Of a stretch of 64,000 bases of DNA, positions 1 to 9,139 are shown piece after piece. The stretch lies in NCBI GenBank assembly GCA_021730635.1, contig JAJNNC010000002.1, positions 124,001 through 188,000 of the forward strand, in the 5' to 3' direction. Numbering within the stretch: position 1 is the stretch's first letter; the number at the start of each line of letters is the position of its first letter. The position numbers were made by a program, and so were the translations under genes. The notes under the pieces were generated by a model that ran no database searches, had not been told where the DNA came from, and worked only from the letters and a program-made list of their open reading frames with translations. Source of the stretch: Catalimonadaceae bacterium JC749 (GTDB lineage Bacteria; Bacteroidota; Bacteroidia; Cytophagales; Cyclobacteriaceae).

Positions 1-732
1 AGAACCTCCCAGCTGAAGCGTCACCGGCTGGTCTCCATACCAGCTTACCTCTATCACTTTTCCCTCTGCCCCCACTTTGTCCAGGCAAGCCTGCAATCCC
101 TCAGCACTGCCACTGGTATGAAAGGCTATGTCAAAATGATCTTCCTCTGGGTTAGCCAGCGTAAACCCCATGGCTTCAGCCAACCGGCTGCGGGTTGGAT
201 CTAACTCAAGCACAGCTACCTGAACAGCCGGGAGGAGCTGCAGTAAACGAGCGGTAAGCGAACCGATAATGCCAAAACCTACGACCACTACGCTATCACC
301 TATCGATACCTGGGCATCCCAGACAGCATTCAGGGCCGTCTCCAGGTTGCTGGCAAGTATTGCCCGTTGGGGAGGAATCTGATCGGGAACGACAAAGACA
401 TCCTGAGGGTTCACAAAACACAGATCCTGATGCGGATGTAGAAGGTGTACCGTTCGGTGGAGCAGAGAGGCAGGACCTTCTTCCACCCGGCCTACCAAAG
501 AATAGCCGTATTTGACAGGAAAGGAAAAGGAACCCTCCATGTAGGGGACCTGCATTTCCGTGTACACAGCAGGAGGTACTTTTCCTGAAGCAACCAGCCT
601 TTCCGTACCGGTACTGACCAGGGAATACAGAGAACGGATCAGGCAGTTTTGCTGTTCATTAGGCAAAATGACAGCCTCCTGAAGCGACGACGTATGCTGT
701 GATAAGTGCCAGCAGGCAGTGGCTTTATACAT
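1..732 (-). CDS. MDR-superfamily (zinc-type alcohol dehydrogenase-like) protein, C-terminus cut by window edge
   Basis: Reading leftwards from an ATG at 732, a 244-codon open frame continues without a stop to base 1, so the C-terminus is missing. Residues 152-157 (GFGIIG) form the nucleotide-binding turn of a Rossmann fold after a hydrophobic strand, and the order of segments fits the medium-chain dehydrogenase/reductase superfamily. The usual catalytic zinc Cys-His-Glu pattern is not seen in the N-terminal half, so it may be a zinc-free member. Near residue 230 it carries SWYGDQPV; from memory this motif marks MDR proteins encoded beside pterin-synthase-like genes. Its ATG overlaps the end of the upstream RibD-C gene by 8 bases, implying translational coupling. 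NAD(P)-dependent redox chemistry is likely. The substrate is unknown. Confidence 0.8.
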   Translation of the reverse strand, partial: MYKATACWHLSQHTSSLQEAVILPNEQQNCLIRSLYSLVSTGTERLVASGKVPPAVYTEMQVPYMEGSFSFPVKYGYSLVGRVEEGPASLLHRTVHLLHPHQDLCFVNPQDVFVVPDQIPPQRAILASNLETALNAVWDAQVSIGDSVVVVGFGIIGSLTARLLQLLPAVQVAVLELDPTRSRLAEAMGFTLANPEEDHFDIAFHTSGSAEGLQACLDKVGAEGKVIEVSWYGDQPVTLQLGGS

Positions 733-1690
733 GCAGATGAGCGTTCATTTCTCCAACAAACATGTAGGTATCACCCATAGGGATGAACAAATAATGTTGA
801 AAAGTGATAGCCTCCTGTACACTGTTGATTTCTGGGAGTACAAAACTGCTGACCCCAGATCCAAAAATCATGGGAGAAATGTGCAGTTGAATGATATCTA
901 CCATGCTTTCCTTCATAAACTGAGAACTGGTAGTGGCACCGCCCTCTATGTATACCGTAAAGATTCCCTGCTGGTATAAATACGATAAAATATCCGAACA
1001 GCTGATTTTTCCATCCGGGTTGGCAGGGAAGCGAACATATTCCGCATTTTCCAGACAAGGATCTTCTTCTCCGCCCATCACGATAATTTTTTCGTCGGCA
1101 GAGGCCTGCAGGCTTCGAAAGTCACCTTCGGAAGAGCATATGATAATTCTGAGCGGATTATCTCCTTCTACAAGGCGGACCGTCAGGGAAGGTTGATCAC
1201 AGTTCATGGTTCTGGAACCAATCAGGATACTATCACACAAAGCACGCATCCGGTGGGCATGGATCAGGTTCTGTTCGTTGCCAATCCATTTAGAATCTCC
1301 GCTCAGGGTCGCTATTTTACCATCCAGCGACTGGGCAAAGTGAGTAATGGCGATGGCTCTCTCCAGTTGTCTGGCCCTGACGGACAGGAAGCAGTAGGGT
1401 ATATACGTACAGAGAAAGGAGGCGATCTCCTCAGGCATATTCAGGTTTTTGCGCAAAATTGCCTTAACCCCCTGCAACTCAATGACGCTGGCCAGCTGAT
1501 GATCATTCAGCACCCTGGGATTGAGTACTACCAATACCATCGGCCAATGGGTATCAGGCACCAGCAGGCGGTTGATATGAATCTCATGTTCATCGCCAAA
1601 CTTGATGAAGCAATAGTCAACAGGTCCGTTGTGTTTCTTCACTTCCCGGGTAAGTTGGAGCAATCCAGACCAGTAATTTTCTATATTCAT
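725..1690 (-). CDS. RibD C-terminal-domain (DHFR-like) reductase with an unassigned N-terminal domain
   Basis: This 321-residue protein has a RibD-C/dihydrofolate-reductase-like domain from about residue 112 to 318. Visible motifs are the start AITHFAQSLDGKIA, the segment SKWIGNEQ, HAHRMRALCDSILIGSRT and CDQPSLTVR, which match the substrate and NADPH-binding blocks of RibD reductases. The first 110 residues lack the HAE and PCxxC zinc motifs of the RibD deaminase, so this is not a bifunctional RibD, and I do not recognise that N-terminal domain. It lies 43 bases after the GTP cyclohydrolase II gene and overlaps the dehydrogenase gene by 8 bases, so the three form one operon. A reductase acting on a pyrimidine or pterin intermediate derived from GTP is the likely role. 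Ordinary riboflavin synthesis is less likely because the deaminase is missing. Confidence 0.85.
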   Translation of the reverse strand: MNIENYWSGLLQLTREVKKHNGPVDYCFIKFGDEHEIHINRLLVPDTHWPMVLVVLNPRVLNDHQLASVIELQGVKAILRKNLNMPEEIASFLCTYIPYCFLSVRARQLERAIAITHFAQSLDGKIATLSGDSKWIGNEQNLIHAHRMRALCDSILIGSRTMNCDQPSLTVRLVEGDNPLRIIICSSEGDFRSLQASADEKIIVMGGEEDPCLENAEYVRFPANPDGKISCSDILSYLYQQGIFTVYIEGGATTSSQFMKESMVDIIQLHISPMIFGSGVSSFVLPEINSVQEAITFQHYLFIPMGDTYMFVGEMNAHLHV

Positions 1691-1733
1691 CAGGACCTTG
1701 TTAGAATGCTAGAACAGGTAATCAAAAACTTTC

Positions 1734-2336
1734 CTATATATTATCTATATCTAATAAGTGCCCCATCAGGTTCTGTTTGGTCTGTAAATAATCTTTATTT
1801 TCCTGATGAGGTTTGATTTCCAGCGGAATCCTACCCACTACTTCCACACTGGAGTCTTTCAGACTCTCTATTTTATCTGGATTGTTGGTCATCAATAAAA
1901 CAGATTTTACTTTCAGATCTTTGAGAATACAAATAGCAATGCCATAATCTCTTTCGTCTATCTCAAAGCCTAAATGGACATTGGCTTCGGCGGTATTCAT
2001 ACCCTGATCCTGCAGGTTGTAAGCTTTCATTTTGTTGATCAGGCCGATACCCCTGCCTTCTTGCCGCAGGTAGATCACAATGCCTCCGTCTTTACCGATG
2101 GTTCTTAAAGCTTCTTCCAGCTGCTCTCCACAATCACACCGCAATGATCCAAACACGTCGCCAGTCATACATTCAGAGTGGATGCGTACTAAAACAGGTT
2201 TGTCAAAATCAGTTTTTTTACTAACCAATGCCAGATGAGGCATCGGATTCTCGGAATCGTAAGAATATCCAATCATGCTAAACGTGCCAAACCGGGTAGG
2301 AATGCTGGTTTCAGCTTGTCTTTGTATTGCTTGCAT
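1734..2336 (-). CDS. ribA: GTP cyclohydrolase II
   Basis: The protein is 200 residues, the normal size of a stand-alone GTP cyclohydrolase II. Zinc ligands Cys56, Cys67 and Cys69 (HSECMTGD, RCDCGEQ) and the catalytic loop YLRQEGRGIGL are all present, followed by LMTNNPDKI near the C-terminus. The enzyme opens the GTP imidazole ring, releasing formate and pyrophosphate to give the diamino-pyrimidine precursor of flavins and some deazapurine compounds. There is no fused DHBP synthase (RibB) domain. It is the first visible gene of the minus-strand operon with the RibD-C reductase and the MDR dehydrogenase, and this suggests a dedicated pathway rather than the housekeeping ribBA copy. Start ATG at 2336. 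No FMN riboswitch was recognised upstream. Confidence 0.95.
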   Translation of the reverse strand: MQAIQRQAETSIPTRFGTFSMIGYSYDSENPMPHLALVSKKTDFDKPVLVRIHSECMTGDVFGSLRCDCGEQLEEALRTIGKDGGIVIYLRQEGRGIGLINKMKAYNLQDQGMNTAEANVHLGFEIDERDYGIAICILKDLKVKSVLLMTNNPDKIESLKDSSVEVVGRIPLEIKPHQENKDYLQTKQNLMGHLLDIDNI

Positions 2337-2452
2337 ATATCTGTTAACCAGTAAAATGTAAATGTAATAGGTTTGTAATATATAGATTGTTTAAACAATT
2401 AAAACTTTAAATTTAAAAGAATAAGTTTTACAAATCAGACAATATTTTAACT

Positions 2453-2491
2453 TTTGCATTGGTGTATAAAAGACGACTATGTTTGTCGTCT
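2453..2491 (+). promoter_or_regulatory. Bacteroidota-type promoter with an inverted repeat over its -7 box, upstream of the ribokinase gene
   Basis: TTTG at 2453-2456 is followed after 21 bases by TATGTTTG at 2478-2485, matching the TTTG / TAnnTTTG promoter of Bacteroidota. A perfect inverted repeat AGACGAC (2471-2477) / GTCGTCT (2485-2491) brackets the -7 box with a 7-base centre, so a dimeric repressor bound there would block RNA polymerase. Transcription would start near 2492, about 70 bases before the ribokinase ATG. The element lies in the divergent region between ribA and the ribokinase gene and could affect either. The regulator is unknown. Confidence 0.5.
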
Positions 2492-2561
2492 GTAAATAAT
2501 TACCTTCATGGTTTTGAAACTAAGAGCAACCATTTTTGTAAACTGAACCTAACAACCCCCT

Positions 2562-3491
2562 ATGATACCATCCCACATAGTTGTAATAGGTAGTGCCAAC
2601 ATGGATATGATAGCCAAAGTACAACACTTGCCTAAACCTGGCGAAACGGTAGGGAATGCCGTATTCTCGCAAGCATTTGGAGGTAAAGGAGCCAATCAGG
2701 CAGTAGCTGCCCAACGGGCCGGAGGTCAGGTTAGTTTAATTACGTGTTTGGGTGAGGATATGTTTGGTCAGCGCATGCTACAGGCTCTGGGCGCAGAGGG
2801 CATCAATACTGATCATATTTTCACCAGACGGGAAGCGGCTACCGGCACAGCGCTGATACTGGTGGATGAACAGGGTGAAAATTGTATTGCGGTTGCGCCT
2901 GGTGCTAATCATACGCTAACCCCTGCCCTGATTGATGAATCGAGGTTTCTCATTGCAGGGGCAGAATTGATCCTGTTACAAATGGAGATTCCTCTGGAAA
3001 CGGTCGTTTATGTGCTGGAGCTGGCGGGTAGCCTGGGGAAGAAGGTGCTGCTCAACCCGGCTCCTGCCAGTCTGCTGGAAGACAGGCACCTGAAACGTTT
3101 GTTTATGCTTGTGATGAACGAATCAGAAACGGAAATCCTCACGGGTATGCCGGTCAGCACACAGGATGAAGCCGCTGCTGCGACAGAAATATTGTTGAAA
3201 AAGGGAGTAGAAGTAGCTGTGGTTACCTTGGGGGCCAAAGGTCTTTTTTATGCTACCAAACAGGAAAAAAAATGGATAGATGCCTACCGGGTGGCAGCCG
3301 TCGATACCACAGCGGCCGGAGATGTGTTTTGCGGTGCCCTGGCAGCCGCCCTTTTTCGGAATCTTAAATTGCGCGAAGCCATGAAATTAGCCAGCGCTGC
3401 CGCGGCTATTTCCGTGACCAGAATGGGGGCTCAACCTTCTGCACCTCATCAGGAGGAGATCAAACAATTCCTGCAGCAAAACGAATTTTAG
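2562..3491 (+). CDS. rbsK: Ribokinase-type PfkB family sugar kinase
   Basis: The 309-residue length is typical for ribokinase. The N-terminal signature GSANMDMIAKV, the glycine-rich substrate loop GGKGANQAVAAQRAG, and the C-terminal PfkB signature DTTAAGDVFCGALAA with likely catalytic Asp254 are visible. The second residue block reads TAAGD rather than the common TGAGD, a mild substitution. It would phosphorylate ribose or a related sugar or nucleoside with ATP in the cytoplasm. It stands alone, without ribose transporter genes, downstream of a promoter with an overlapping inverted repeat. Exact substrate specificity cannot be told from sequence, and PfkB members for deoxyribose or nucleosides look similar. 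Confidence 0.88.
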   Translation: MIPSHIVVIGSANMDMIAKVQHLPKPGETVGNAVFSQAFGGKGANQAVAAQRAGGQVSLITCLGEDMFGQRMLQALGAEGINTDHIFTRREAATGTALILVDEQGENCIAVAPGANHTLTPALIDESRFLIAGAELILLQMEIPLETVVYVLELAGSLGKKVLLNPAPASLLEDRHLKRLFMLVMNESETEILTGMPVSTQDEAAAATEILLKKGVEVAVVTLGAKGLFYATKQEKKWIDAYRVAAVDTTAAGDVFCGALAAALFRNLKLREAMKLASAAAAISVTRMGAQPSAPHQEEIKQFLQQNEF

Positions 3492-4121
3492 TGAACCTTA
3501 TCTTTTGGGCGTTGTCTTTGTCTCCATATTTATTTCTGCGCTGAAAAATCTTACCTCTTTGAAAAGGAAAAAAGAAAAGGATCATCGGGCGACAGCCTGA
3601 GTTTTCAGGCCCTGCTTATTTTGCATTCTTCCAACGATAGCATGCCTCCCTGTAATGATCAAAAAAGTGCTATGCATCTTACATGAGGTTATTTTCATGG
3701 GCAGTTCATCAGAGGGCATAATACAGCAGTAACAGCTTCGGAGTTGCCTGCAAAATAGCGCCATGAAATTGGATAAAACTTAGTGTATTCGCTCTATTCA
3801 GATATAATATGTTGCTAAAATCAAGATTGCATCAAAATTATTCTGAATGTATAAAAAGGGAAATTTACTTACACAGGTGCTGCGGCAATTGCTTATTTTA
3901 TTAAGTTTGACATACACAATTTACCTGCTGAAATGTGTTTTTCCTGACTCAGGTAAGGTTAACCGAAGCATACCGGGTTAACTCATGATAAACATAAATA
4001 ATATGGCGTATTTGGATTAGCATGGCTTATTGGTAGTTGACATATGGGATGAACTAACTTTTGCCATTATCAAATATTGAATGAAAATTTCCTAAAACTG
4101 TAAAGAAACTACTATTTAGAA
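3492..4121. other. Intergenic region of 630 bases with no recognised gene
   Basis: This AT-rich stretch separates the ribokinase gene from the TPR histidine kinase gene. A 60-codon open frame on the minus strand (3582-3764) lacks any recognisable motif. No tRNA, terminator hairpin with T-tract, or repeat was recognised. The kinase promoter probably lies in the last 150 bases. Confidence 0.6.
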
Positions 4122-6122
4122 ATGTTTAACCCTAAATTTTTATCCCTATTTTTTCTCTTTTTTCATGTCATGGGTGTTTTTGCTCAGGATGCTAAACTTG
4201 ACAGTTTGCAACAGCAATTATCAAACAGTCCGGATGATACTGTCAGAATTCGCTTGTTAAACGAAATTAGCACTGAGCTTTGGTATTCTGATACAAAGCG
4301 CTCAATGGATTTTGCCCAACAGGCACTGCAGCTGTCAGAGCAGCTGGAGCATAAGGACGGGATAAAGACCGCTTACAACAACATTGGGGTTATCTACGAT
4401 CATCAGGGAAATTACCCGGAAGCCCTGCGCTATTTTCTCAAAACCATTGCATTGAGTGAGCAAACCCAGGATAGAAAAACCATGGCCAAAGCACTCAACA
4501 ACATTGGTGTATTGTATGAATCGCTGAGAGAATATAAGCAAGCAATGGACTATTACCAGCAGTCGCTGACGATCAAGGAGCAATTGGGTGACCAGCAGGG
4601 TATCGCCTTGGCCTATAATAATCTGGGGGTAGTATACAGTGCTTTGGGGCAGGTGGAGAAAGCGTTGGATTATCATCTGAAGGCTTTGCAGATCAGAGAA
4701 GAGACCGGTTACCAGCGGGGTATTGCTAACTCGCTGAACAATGTGGGAAAAATTTATGCCATCCAGGGAAAACTGGATTTGGCACTGGAATATTTTAACA
4801 AATCTCTGGTAATTAACAAAGCCCTTGACGATAAGTTGGGCTATGCTTTCTCTTTGCAGAACTTAAGTTCAGCCTATTATCAAAAGCGGGATTATCAAAA
4901 AGCACTTTTCTATGGGACAAAAAGCTTTCGGGCCGCACGCGATGTACAGGCAGTACTTCATTTGAAGGAGGCCAGCAAAGGGTTGTTTCAGACCTATCAG
5001 GCCTTGCATGATTATAAAAAGGCTTTTGAATATCAGTCCATCTATATGAATTACCATGATAGCCTGACCAATGAGGAGAACAAAAGAAAAATTGCTAACC
5101 TTCAGTCTAACTATGAAATTCAGAAAAGAGATGCAGCCATCGCACTGCTCAACAAGGATAAAGATTTGCACAAGGCAGAAGCAGAGCGCAAAAATCTGTT
5201 CTTACTGGGATCAACTGTCTGCCTGATCCTCCTGTTTTTGCTGGCCGTCATTCTGGTAAGATACAGTCAGCAGCAAAATAAAGCCAACCAGCTGCTGCAA
5301 AAGAAAAATGAAGAAGTAAAAACGGCCAATCTTCACCTGAAAATGAAAAATCAGGAAGTTGAAATCAGAAACAAGGAAATTGGAGAACAAAAGAAAGAAC
5401 TGGAGGATTTGAATGGCATCAAAGACAGACTGTTCTCTATCATAGCCCATGATTTCAGAAGTCCGCTCAATTCTTTGCAAGGTACCTTATCGCTGTTTCA
5501 GGTTGGCGCTTTTTCTTATGAAGACATGAAAGAGCTAGTGCCTGATATTATCAAAAAAGTAGATCAAGCGGTCTCTTTGTTAGATAATTTGCTGATCTGG
5601 ACCCGGGCACAGATGCAGGGCATGAAGACCAGGCCTACGCCTTTTGATGTGCAATCTATCGTACAGGAAACCATCCATTTGCTGAAATCACAGGCTTATG
5701 AAAAAGGGGTGTTGATTCATAACCTGATTCCTCCGGTCATTCCTGTATACGCCGATCCCGATATGGTGAAGCTGGTGATCCGAAATCTGCTTTCCAATGC
5801 GATCAAATTCACCCTCAGAGGCGACATCATATCCATCAAAGTGCAGGACACAGAAGATTACTATCAGGTAGCCATTGCCGATACCGGATGCGGGATCGAC
5901 AAACACAAGCTGCAATATTTATTCAAACCCGACAATCATTCTACCCTGGGTACCTCCAATGAAAGAGGAACAGGTCTTGGCTTGTGGATCTGTAAAGATT
6001 TTGTAGAAAAGAATGGGGGCAGGATCTGGGTAGAAACTGAAAAAGGCAAAGGAAGTACTTTCTTTTTCACCATTCCCAAAAGTATGGAAGTTGTGAGAAA
6101 GTCATCGGTCGTGGTGGCTTAA
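4122..6122 (+). CDS. TPR-repeat membrane sensor histidine kinase
   Basis: The 666-residue protein begins with a signal peptide ending near FAQDA. Around six tetratricopeptide repeats (about residues 60-320) follow, with repeated YNNIGVIYDHQGNYPEALRY-type units. A single transmembrane helix lies near residues 362-384, then a coiled coil, then a HisKA domain whose phospho-acceptor is His443 (IAHDFRSPLNSL), and an HATPase domain with N box (LVIRNLLSNAIKFT), G1 (DTGCGI) and G2 (GTGLGLWICK). The layout puts TPRs in the periplasm and the kinase in the cytoplasm, a common Bacteroidota type. No response regulator is fused or adjacent, so the partner is unknown. Its stop codon overlaps the convergent amidohydrolase stop by 4 bases. 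Confidence 0.93.
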   Translation: MFNPKFLSLFFLFFHVMGVFAQDAKLDSLQQQLSNSPDDTVRIRLLNEISTELWYSDTKRSMDFAQQALQLSEQLEHKDGIKTAYNNIGVIYDHQGNYPEALRYFLKTIALSEQTQDRKTMAKALNNIGVLYESLREYKQAMDYYQQSLTIKEQLGDQQGIALAYNNLGVVYSALGQVEKALDYHLKALQIREETGYQRGIANSLNNVGKIYAIQGKLDLALEYFNKSLVINKALDDKLGYAFSLQNLSSAYYQKRDYQKALFYGTKSFRAARDVQAVLHLKEASKGLFQTYQALHDYKKAFEYQSIYMNYHDSLTNEENKRKIANLQSNYEIQKRDAAIALLNKDKDLHKAEAERKNLFLLGSTVCLILLFLLAVILVRYSQQQNKANQLLQKKNEEVKTANLHLKMKNQEVEIRNKEIGEQKKELEDLNGIKDRLFSIIAHDFRSPLNSLQGTLSLFQVGAFSYEDMKELVPDIIKKVDQAVSLLDNLLIWTRAQMQGMKTRPTPFDVQSIVQETIHLLKSQAYEKGVLIHNLIPPVIPVYADPDMVKLVIRNLLSNAIKFTLRGDIISIKVQDTEDYYQVAIADTGCGIDKHKLQYLFKPDNHSTLGTSNERGTGLGLWICKDFVEKNGGRIWVETEKGKGSTFFFTIPKSMEVVRKSSVVVA

Positions 6123-7792
6123 TCAGATTGCAGATCGTCATAAATGATATGGCCTCCTACCACCGTCATTTTCACCCTGGCATCTTTAAACTGAGTGGGA
6201 GGTATCTCCAACAAATGGCGGTCGATGATGGTAAAGTCGGCCAGCTTTCCTACTTCCAAAGTGCCTTTGATGTGTTCCTCGAAAGAAGCATACGCCGCAT
6301 GAATGGTGTAGGCTTTCAAAGCTTCTTCCACATTGATCTTTTGTTCGGCAACCCATCCCTGCGGATTCTTACCGTCTAATGTGCGGCGTGTCACAGCGGC
6401 ATAGATCCCATCCAGGGGTGTAGGAGGAGCCACATACCAGTCGCTGCCGAAGATGACCCGAACTCCCTCATCAAGCAAAGAGCGAAAAGCGTAGGTGGTC
6501 CGGCTCCGTTCGGGGCCAATCACTTTTTCGGCCCATCGGCCATCATCAATAGCATGGTAAGGCTGCATGCTGGCAATGATCCCAAGTGGCTGAAATCTTT
6601 CCAGATCGGCCGGAGCTATATGCTGGGCATGTTCAATGCGGAAACGCCGGTCGCGGGGGCCATTTTCTGTTGCCACCTGGGCATAAATGTCTAATAACGT
6701 CCCGATCGCACGATCTCCAATAGCATGGATCATCAGCTGCAACCCGGCACTGTCGGCCTTGGAGACCCAATCGTACATCTGCTTTGGTTCGGTCACTAAA
6801 AATCCAGAATCGTTGGGAGTGTCTGTAAAAGGCGTATAAAAAGCAGCCGTATGTGACCCTAAAGAGCCATCCATAAATCCTTTCAGACTGCCGATACGCA
6901 GCCATTTATCCCCAAATCCTTCCTGTTCTACTTTTTCTGCCAATTGTCTCCACTCATGCAGCGGCATGCCAGCATAAATTCTGGTTCTCAACTTTTTCTG
7001 CTCATGAAAACGCTCCAAAACATCCAGATGACCACTCATGTGGTGAACAGAAGTGACACCCTGGGCGGCTACATAATCCATGGCGGCCTCTAAAGCCACC
7101 TCTTTTTGCTGGTCGGTAGGTTCTGGTACAGCCGACGCTATATACTCCATGGCATTGTCTTTGAAAATACCGGTCAGCGCACCCTGAGCATCTCTTCCAA
7201 TTTCACCACCGGCTATGTCAGTCACCTGTTGGGTGATACCCGCGGCTTGCAGGGCAGCCGAATTAGCCAGTGCCATATGCCCATCCAGTCGGTTGATCCA
7301 AACAGGGTGTTCCTGCGTGACAGAGTCTATCCAATCAAGGTGAGGAAGTGCGCCCCCCCAGTTTTCATGGTCCCAATCGCCGCCGGTAATCCACGTGCCA
7401 GGTGCCAGGGTGGCTGCATAGTTTTTGATCAGGTTGATAAAATCTTCCGGTGTCTGTGCATTTCGGAGTTGTACCGAAGAGAGTCTAAATCCTCCGGAAA
7501 CGAAATGGACGTGAGAATCAATAAAGCCAGGCGTAACGAACATCTCCCGGGCATTGATGACCTGAGTCTTGTCTCCAATAAAATCTTTGGCCTCTGAGTT
7601 ATTGCCCAGAAAAATCAACGTATCGGCCTGTACTGCCAAAGCCTGGGCTGCGGGTTGGTTTGGATTGCCGGTCCAGATTTCTGCATCAGTGATCAGCAAG
7701 TCGGCTTGCATGGCTTCTTTTCTCTGACAAGAAAGACCGCTAAAGAGAAAAAGTATACAAGCAGCGATAAAAGCATAGCGGTGTTTTATCAT
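6119..7792 (-). CDS. YtcJ-like amidohydrolase lipoprotein
   Basis: From the ATG at 7792 the protein is 557 residues and starts with a lipoprotein signal ending at Cys22 (FSGLSC). An upstream in-frame ATG at 7861 would add 23 residues that spoil this signal, so 7792 is preferred. The metal-dependent hydrolase fold of the amidohydrolase-3 family follows: PGFIDSHVHF, the segment HAIGDRAIGTLLD, IEHAQHI and the C-terminal FGSDWYVAPP, which carry the metal-binding His and Asp residues. It is probably anchored facing the periplasm and hydrolyses an amide or related bond; YtcJ family members have few defined substrates. The gene is convergent with the TPR kinase and divergent from the oxidoreductase at 7992. 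Confidence 0.88.
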   Translation of the reverse strand: MIKHRYAFIAACILFLFSGLSCQRKEAMQADLLITDAEIWTGNPNQPAAQALAVQADTLIFLGNNSEAKDFIGDKTQVINAREMFVTPGFIDSHVHFVSGGFRLSSVQLRNAQTPEDFINLIKNYAATLAPGTWITGGDWDHENWGGALPHLDWIDSVTQEHPVWINRLDGHMALANSAALQAAGITQQVTDIAGGEIGRDAQGALTGIFKDNAMEYIASAVPEPTDQQKEVALEAAMDYVAAQGVTSVHHMSGHLDVLERFHEQKKLRTRIYAGMPLHEWRQLAEKVEQEGFGDKWLRIGSLKGFMDGSLGSHTAAFYTPFTDTPNDSGFLVTEPKQMYDWVSKADSAGLQLMIHAIGDRAIGTLLDIYAQVATENGPRDRRFRIEHAQHIAPADLERFQPLGIIASMQPYHAIDDGRWAEKVIGPERSRTTYAFRSLLDEGVRVIFGSDWYVAPPTPLDGIYAAVTRRTLDGKNPQGWVAEQKINVEEALKAYTIHAAYASFEEHIKGTLEVGKLADFTIIDRHLLEIPPTQFKDARVKMTVVGGHIIYDDLQSD

Positions 7793-7991
7793 CACCTGAA
7801 GGTTAGGACTTGATGTGAGTATTTTTAGAATGATCAAAGCATTTTCCATCAATTTACCCATGAAATAGGATTCAAAACAAGTTTTTCTCTCGATGGATTG
7901 AAAAAGTCTTCATAAATTTTCAGGGTTTGGCAACCTACTATTTCTCAGCTTATTGTATTTTACAGTCGAAGTATCAAAATCATAGGAACCT

Positions 7992-9128
7992 ATGCTCCAT
8001 TCAGCAAAAAATCTTCTGACTCATATGAGCAGACGTGCTTTTAACCAGCAAATAGGGAAGGCAGCCGGTATGATGGCCCTTAGCGCTTCTTTGCCGGCAT
8101 GGCCCTATCAGGAAAAACCGGAAAAAAAGCTGGGGGTTGCACTGGTGGGCCTGGGAGGATATAGTACCGGTCAGTTGGCGCCTGCCCTGCAGCAAACCCA
8201 GTACTGCAAGCTGGCAGGTATTGTGACGGGTACTCCTGCGAAAGAGAAAATATGGTCAGAACAGTATGGTATTCCCCATAAGAACATCTACAACTATGAG
8301 AATTTTGATACCATAGCCGACAATCCCGCTATTGATATCGTCTATGTGGTGTTGCCCAATGCCATGCATGCGGAGTATACCATCCGGGCAGCACAGGCAG
8401 GCAAGCATGTGATCTGTGAAAAACCTATGGCCATTAGCGTTCAAGAGTGTGAAGAAATGATGGCTGCCTGCCGGGAGGCCGGTGTTAAACTTTCTATGGG
8501 GTACCGCTTACATTTCGAACCCCACAACCAGGAGGTCATGCGGTTGGGGCAGCAAAAGGTATTCGGAAATTTAACTTTTGTGACCTGTGAGGCAGGCTAT
8601 CAGATCAAAGATAATTGGGATCAGTGGCGGTTGAAGAAAGCCTTGGCAGGCACGGGTGCTTTGGGTAATATGGGCGTTTATGCCATTCAAGGGGCTATTA
8701 ATGTCGTAGGAGAAAATCCATTGTATGTAACGGCTCAGGAGTTTAAGACAAAACCTGAAAAATTTAAAGAAGTAGATGAAACAGTAACCCTGCAGTTCGA
8801 GTTTCCAGGGGGAACTGTTGCTAATTTACAAACCAGCCATAACGCCCGGATGAACCGGCTGTATGCTGCTGCTGACAATGGCTGGTTCGAGCTAGTACCC
8901 TATTCTCCCTATCAGGGAATTCAGGGAAAAAGTAGTGAGGGAGCGCTTGCCTTGCCACAGGTCAATCAGCAGGCGCTTCAGATGGATGATTTTGCCTATT
9001 ATATTTTACACGATAAGCCTACCCGGGTACCCGGAGAAATGGGCATGCGGGATGTGCAGATCATAGAAGCCGTACTTCAGTCAGCAGCAACGGGTAAAAA
9101 AGTACCATTAAAGAATCTGGCATTTTAA
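7992..9128 (+). CDS. Secreted Gfo/Idh/MocA-family oxidoreductase
   Basis: The 378-residue protein has a Tat-like N-terminus (MSRRAFNQ from residue 12, then AAGMMALSASLPAW). The NAD(P)-binding strand is VALVGLGGYSTGQLAP, and the family hallmark CEKPMAIS includes the catalytic-site Lys. A C-terminal GFO_IDH_MocA domain holds GALGNMGVYAIQGA. The start at 7992 has AGGA five bases upstream; a start at 8025 would place the twin arginines closer to the N-terminus. Likely a sugar or inositol dehydrogenase working in the periplasm with a bound cofactor. The next gene begins 11 bases after its stop, so the two are probably co-transcribed. Confidence 0.9.
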   Translation: MLHSAKNLLTHMSRRAFNQQIGKAAGMMALSASLPAWPYQEKPEKKLGVALVGLGGYSTGQLAPALQQTQYCKLAGIVTGTPAKEKIWSEQYGIPHKNIYNYENFDTIADNPAIDIVYVVLPNAMHAEYTIRAAQAGKHVICEKPMAISVQECEEMMAACREAGVKLSMGYRLHFEPHNQEVMRLGQQKVFGNLTFVTCEAGYQIKDNWDQWRLKKALAGTGALGNMGVYAIQGAINVVGENPLYVTAQEFKTKPEKFKEVDETVTLQFEFPGGTVANLQTSHNARMNRLYAAADNGWFELVPYSPYQGIQGKSSEGALALPQVNQQALQMDDFAYYILHDKPTRVPGEMGMRDVQIIEAVLQSAATGKKVPLKNLAF

Positions 9129-9139
9129 TTTCTGTACGT

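Noticed and set aside
1193-1816. 207-codon plus-strand frame opposite the RibD-C gene
   Set aside because: The minus-strand RibD-C motifs are unambiguous. The plus frame has none.
2337-2561. FMN riboswitch upstream of ribA
   Set aside because: The conserved RFN helices were not recognised in the leader.
3582-3764. 60-codon minus-strand frame in the ribokinase-kinase gap
   Set aside because: No motif, signal or ribosome-binding site supports it.
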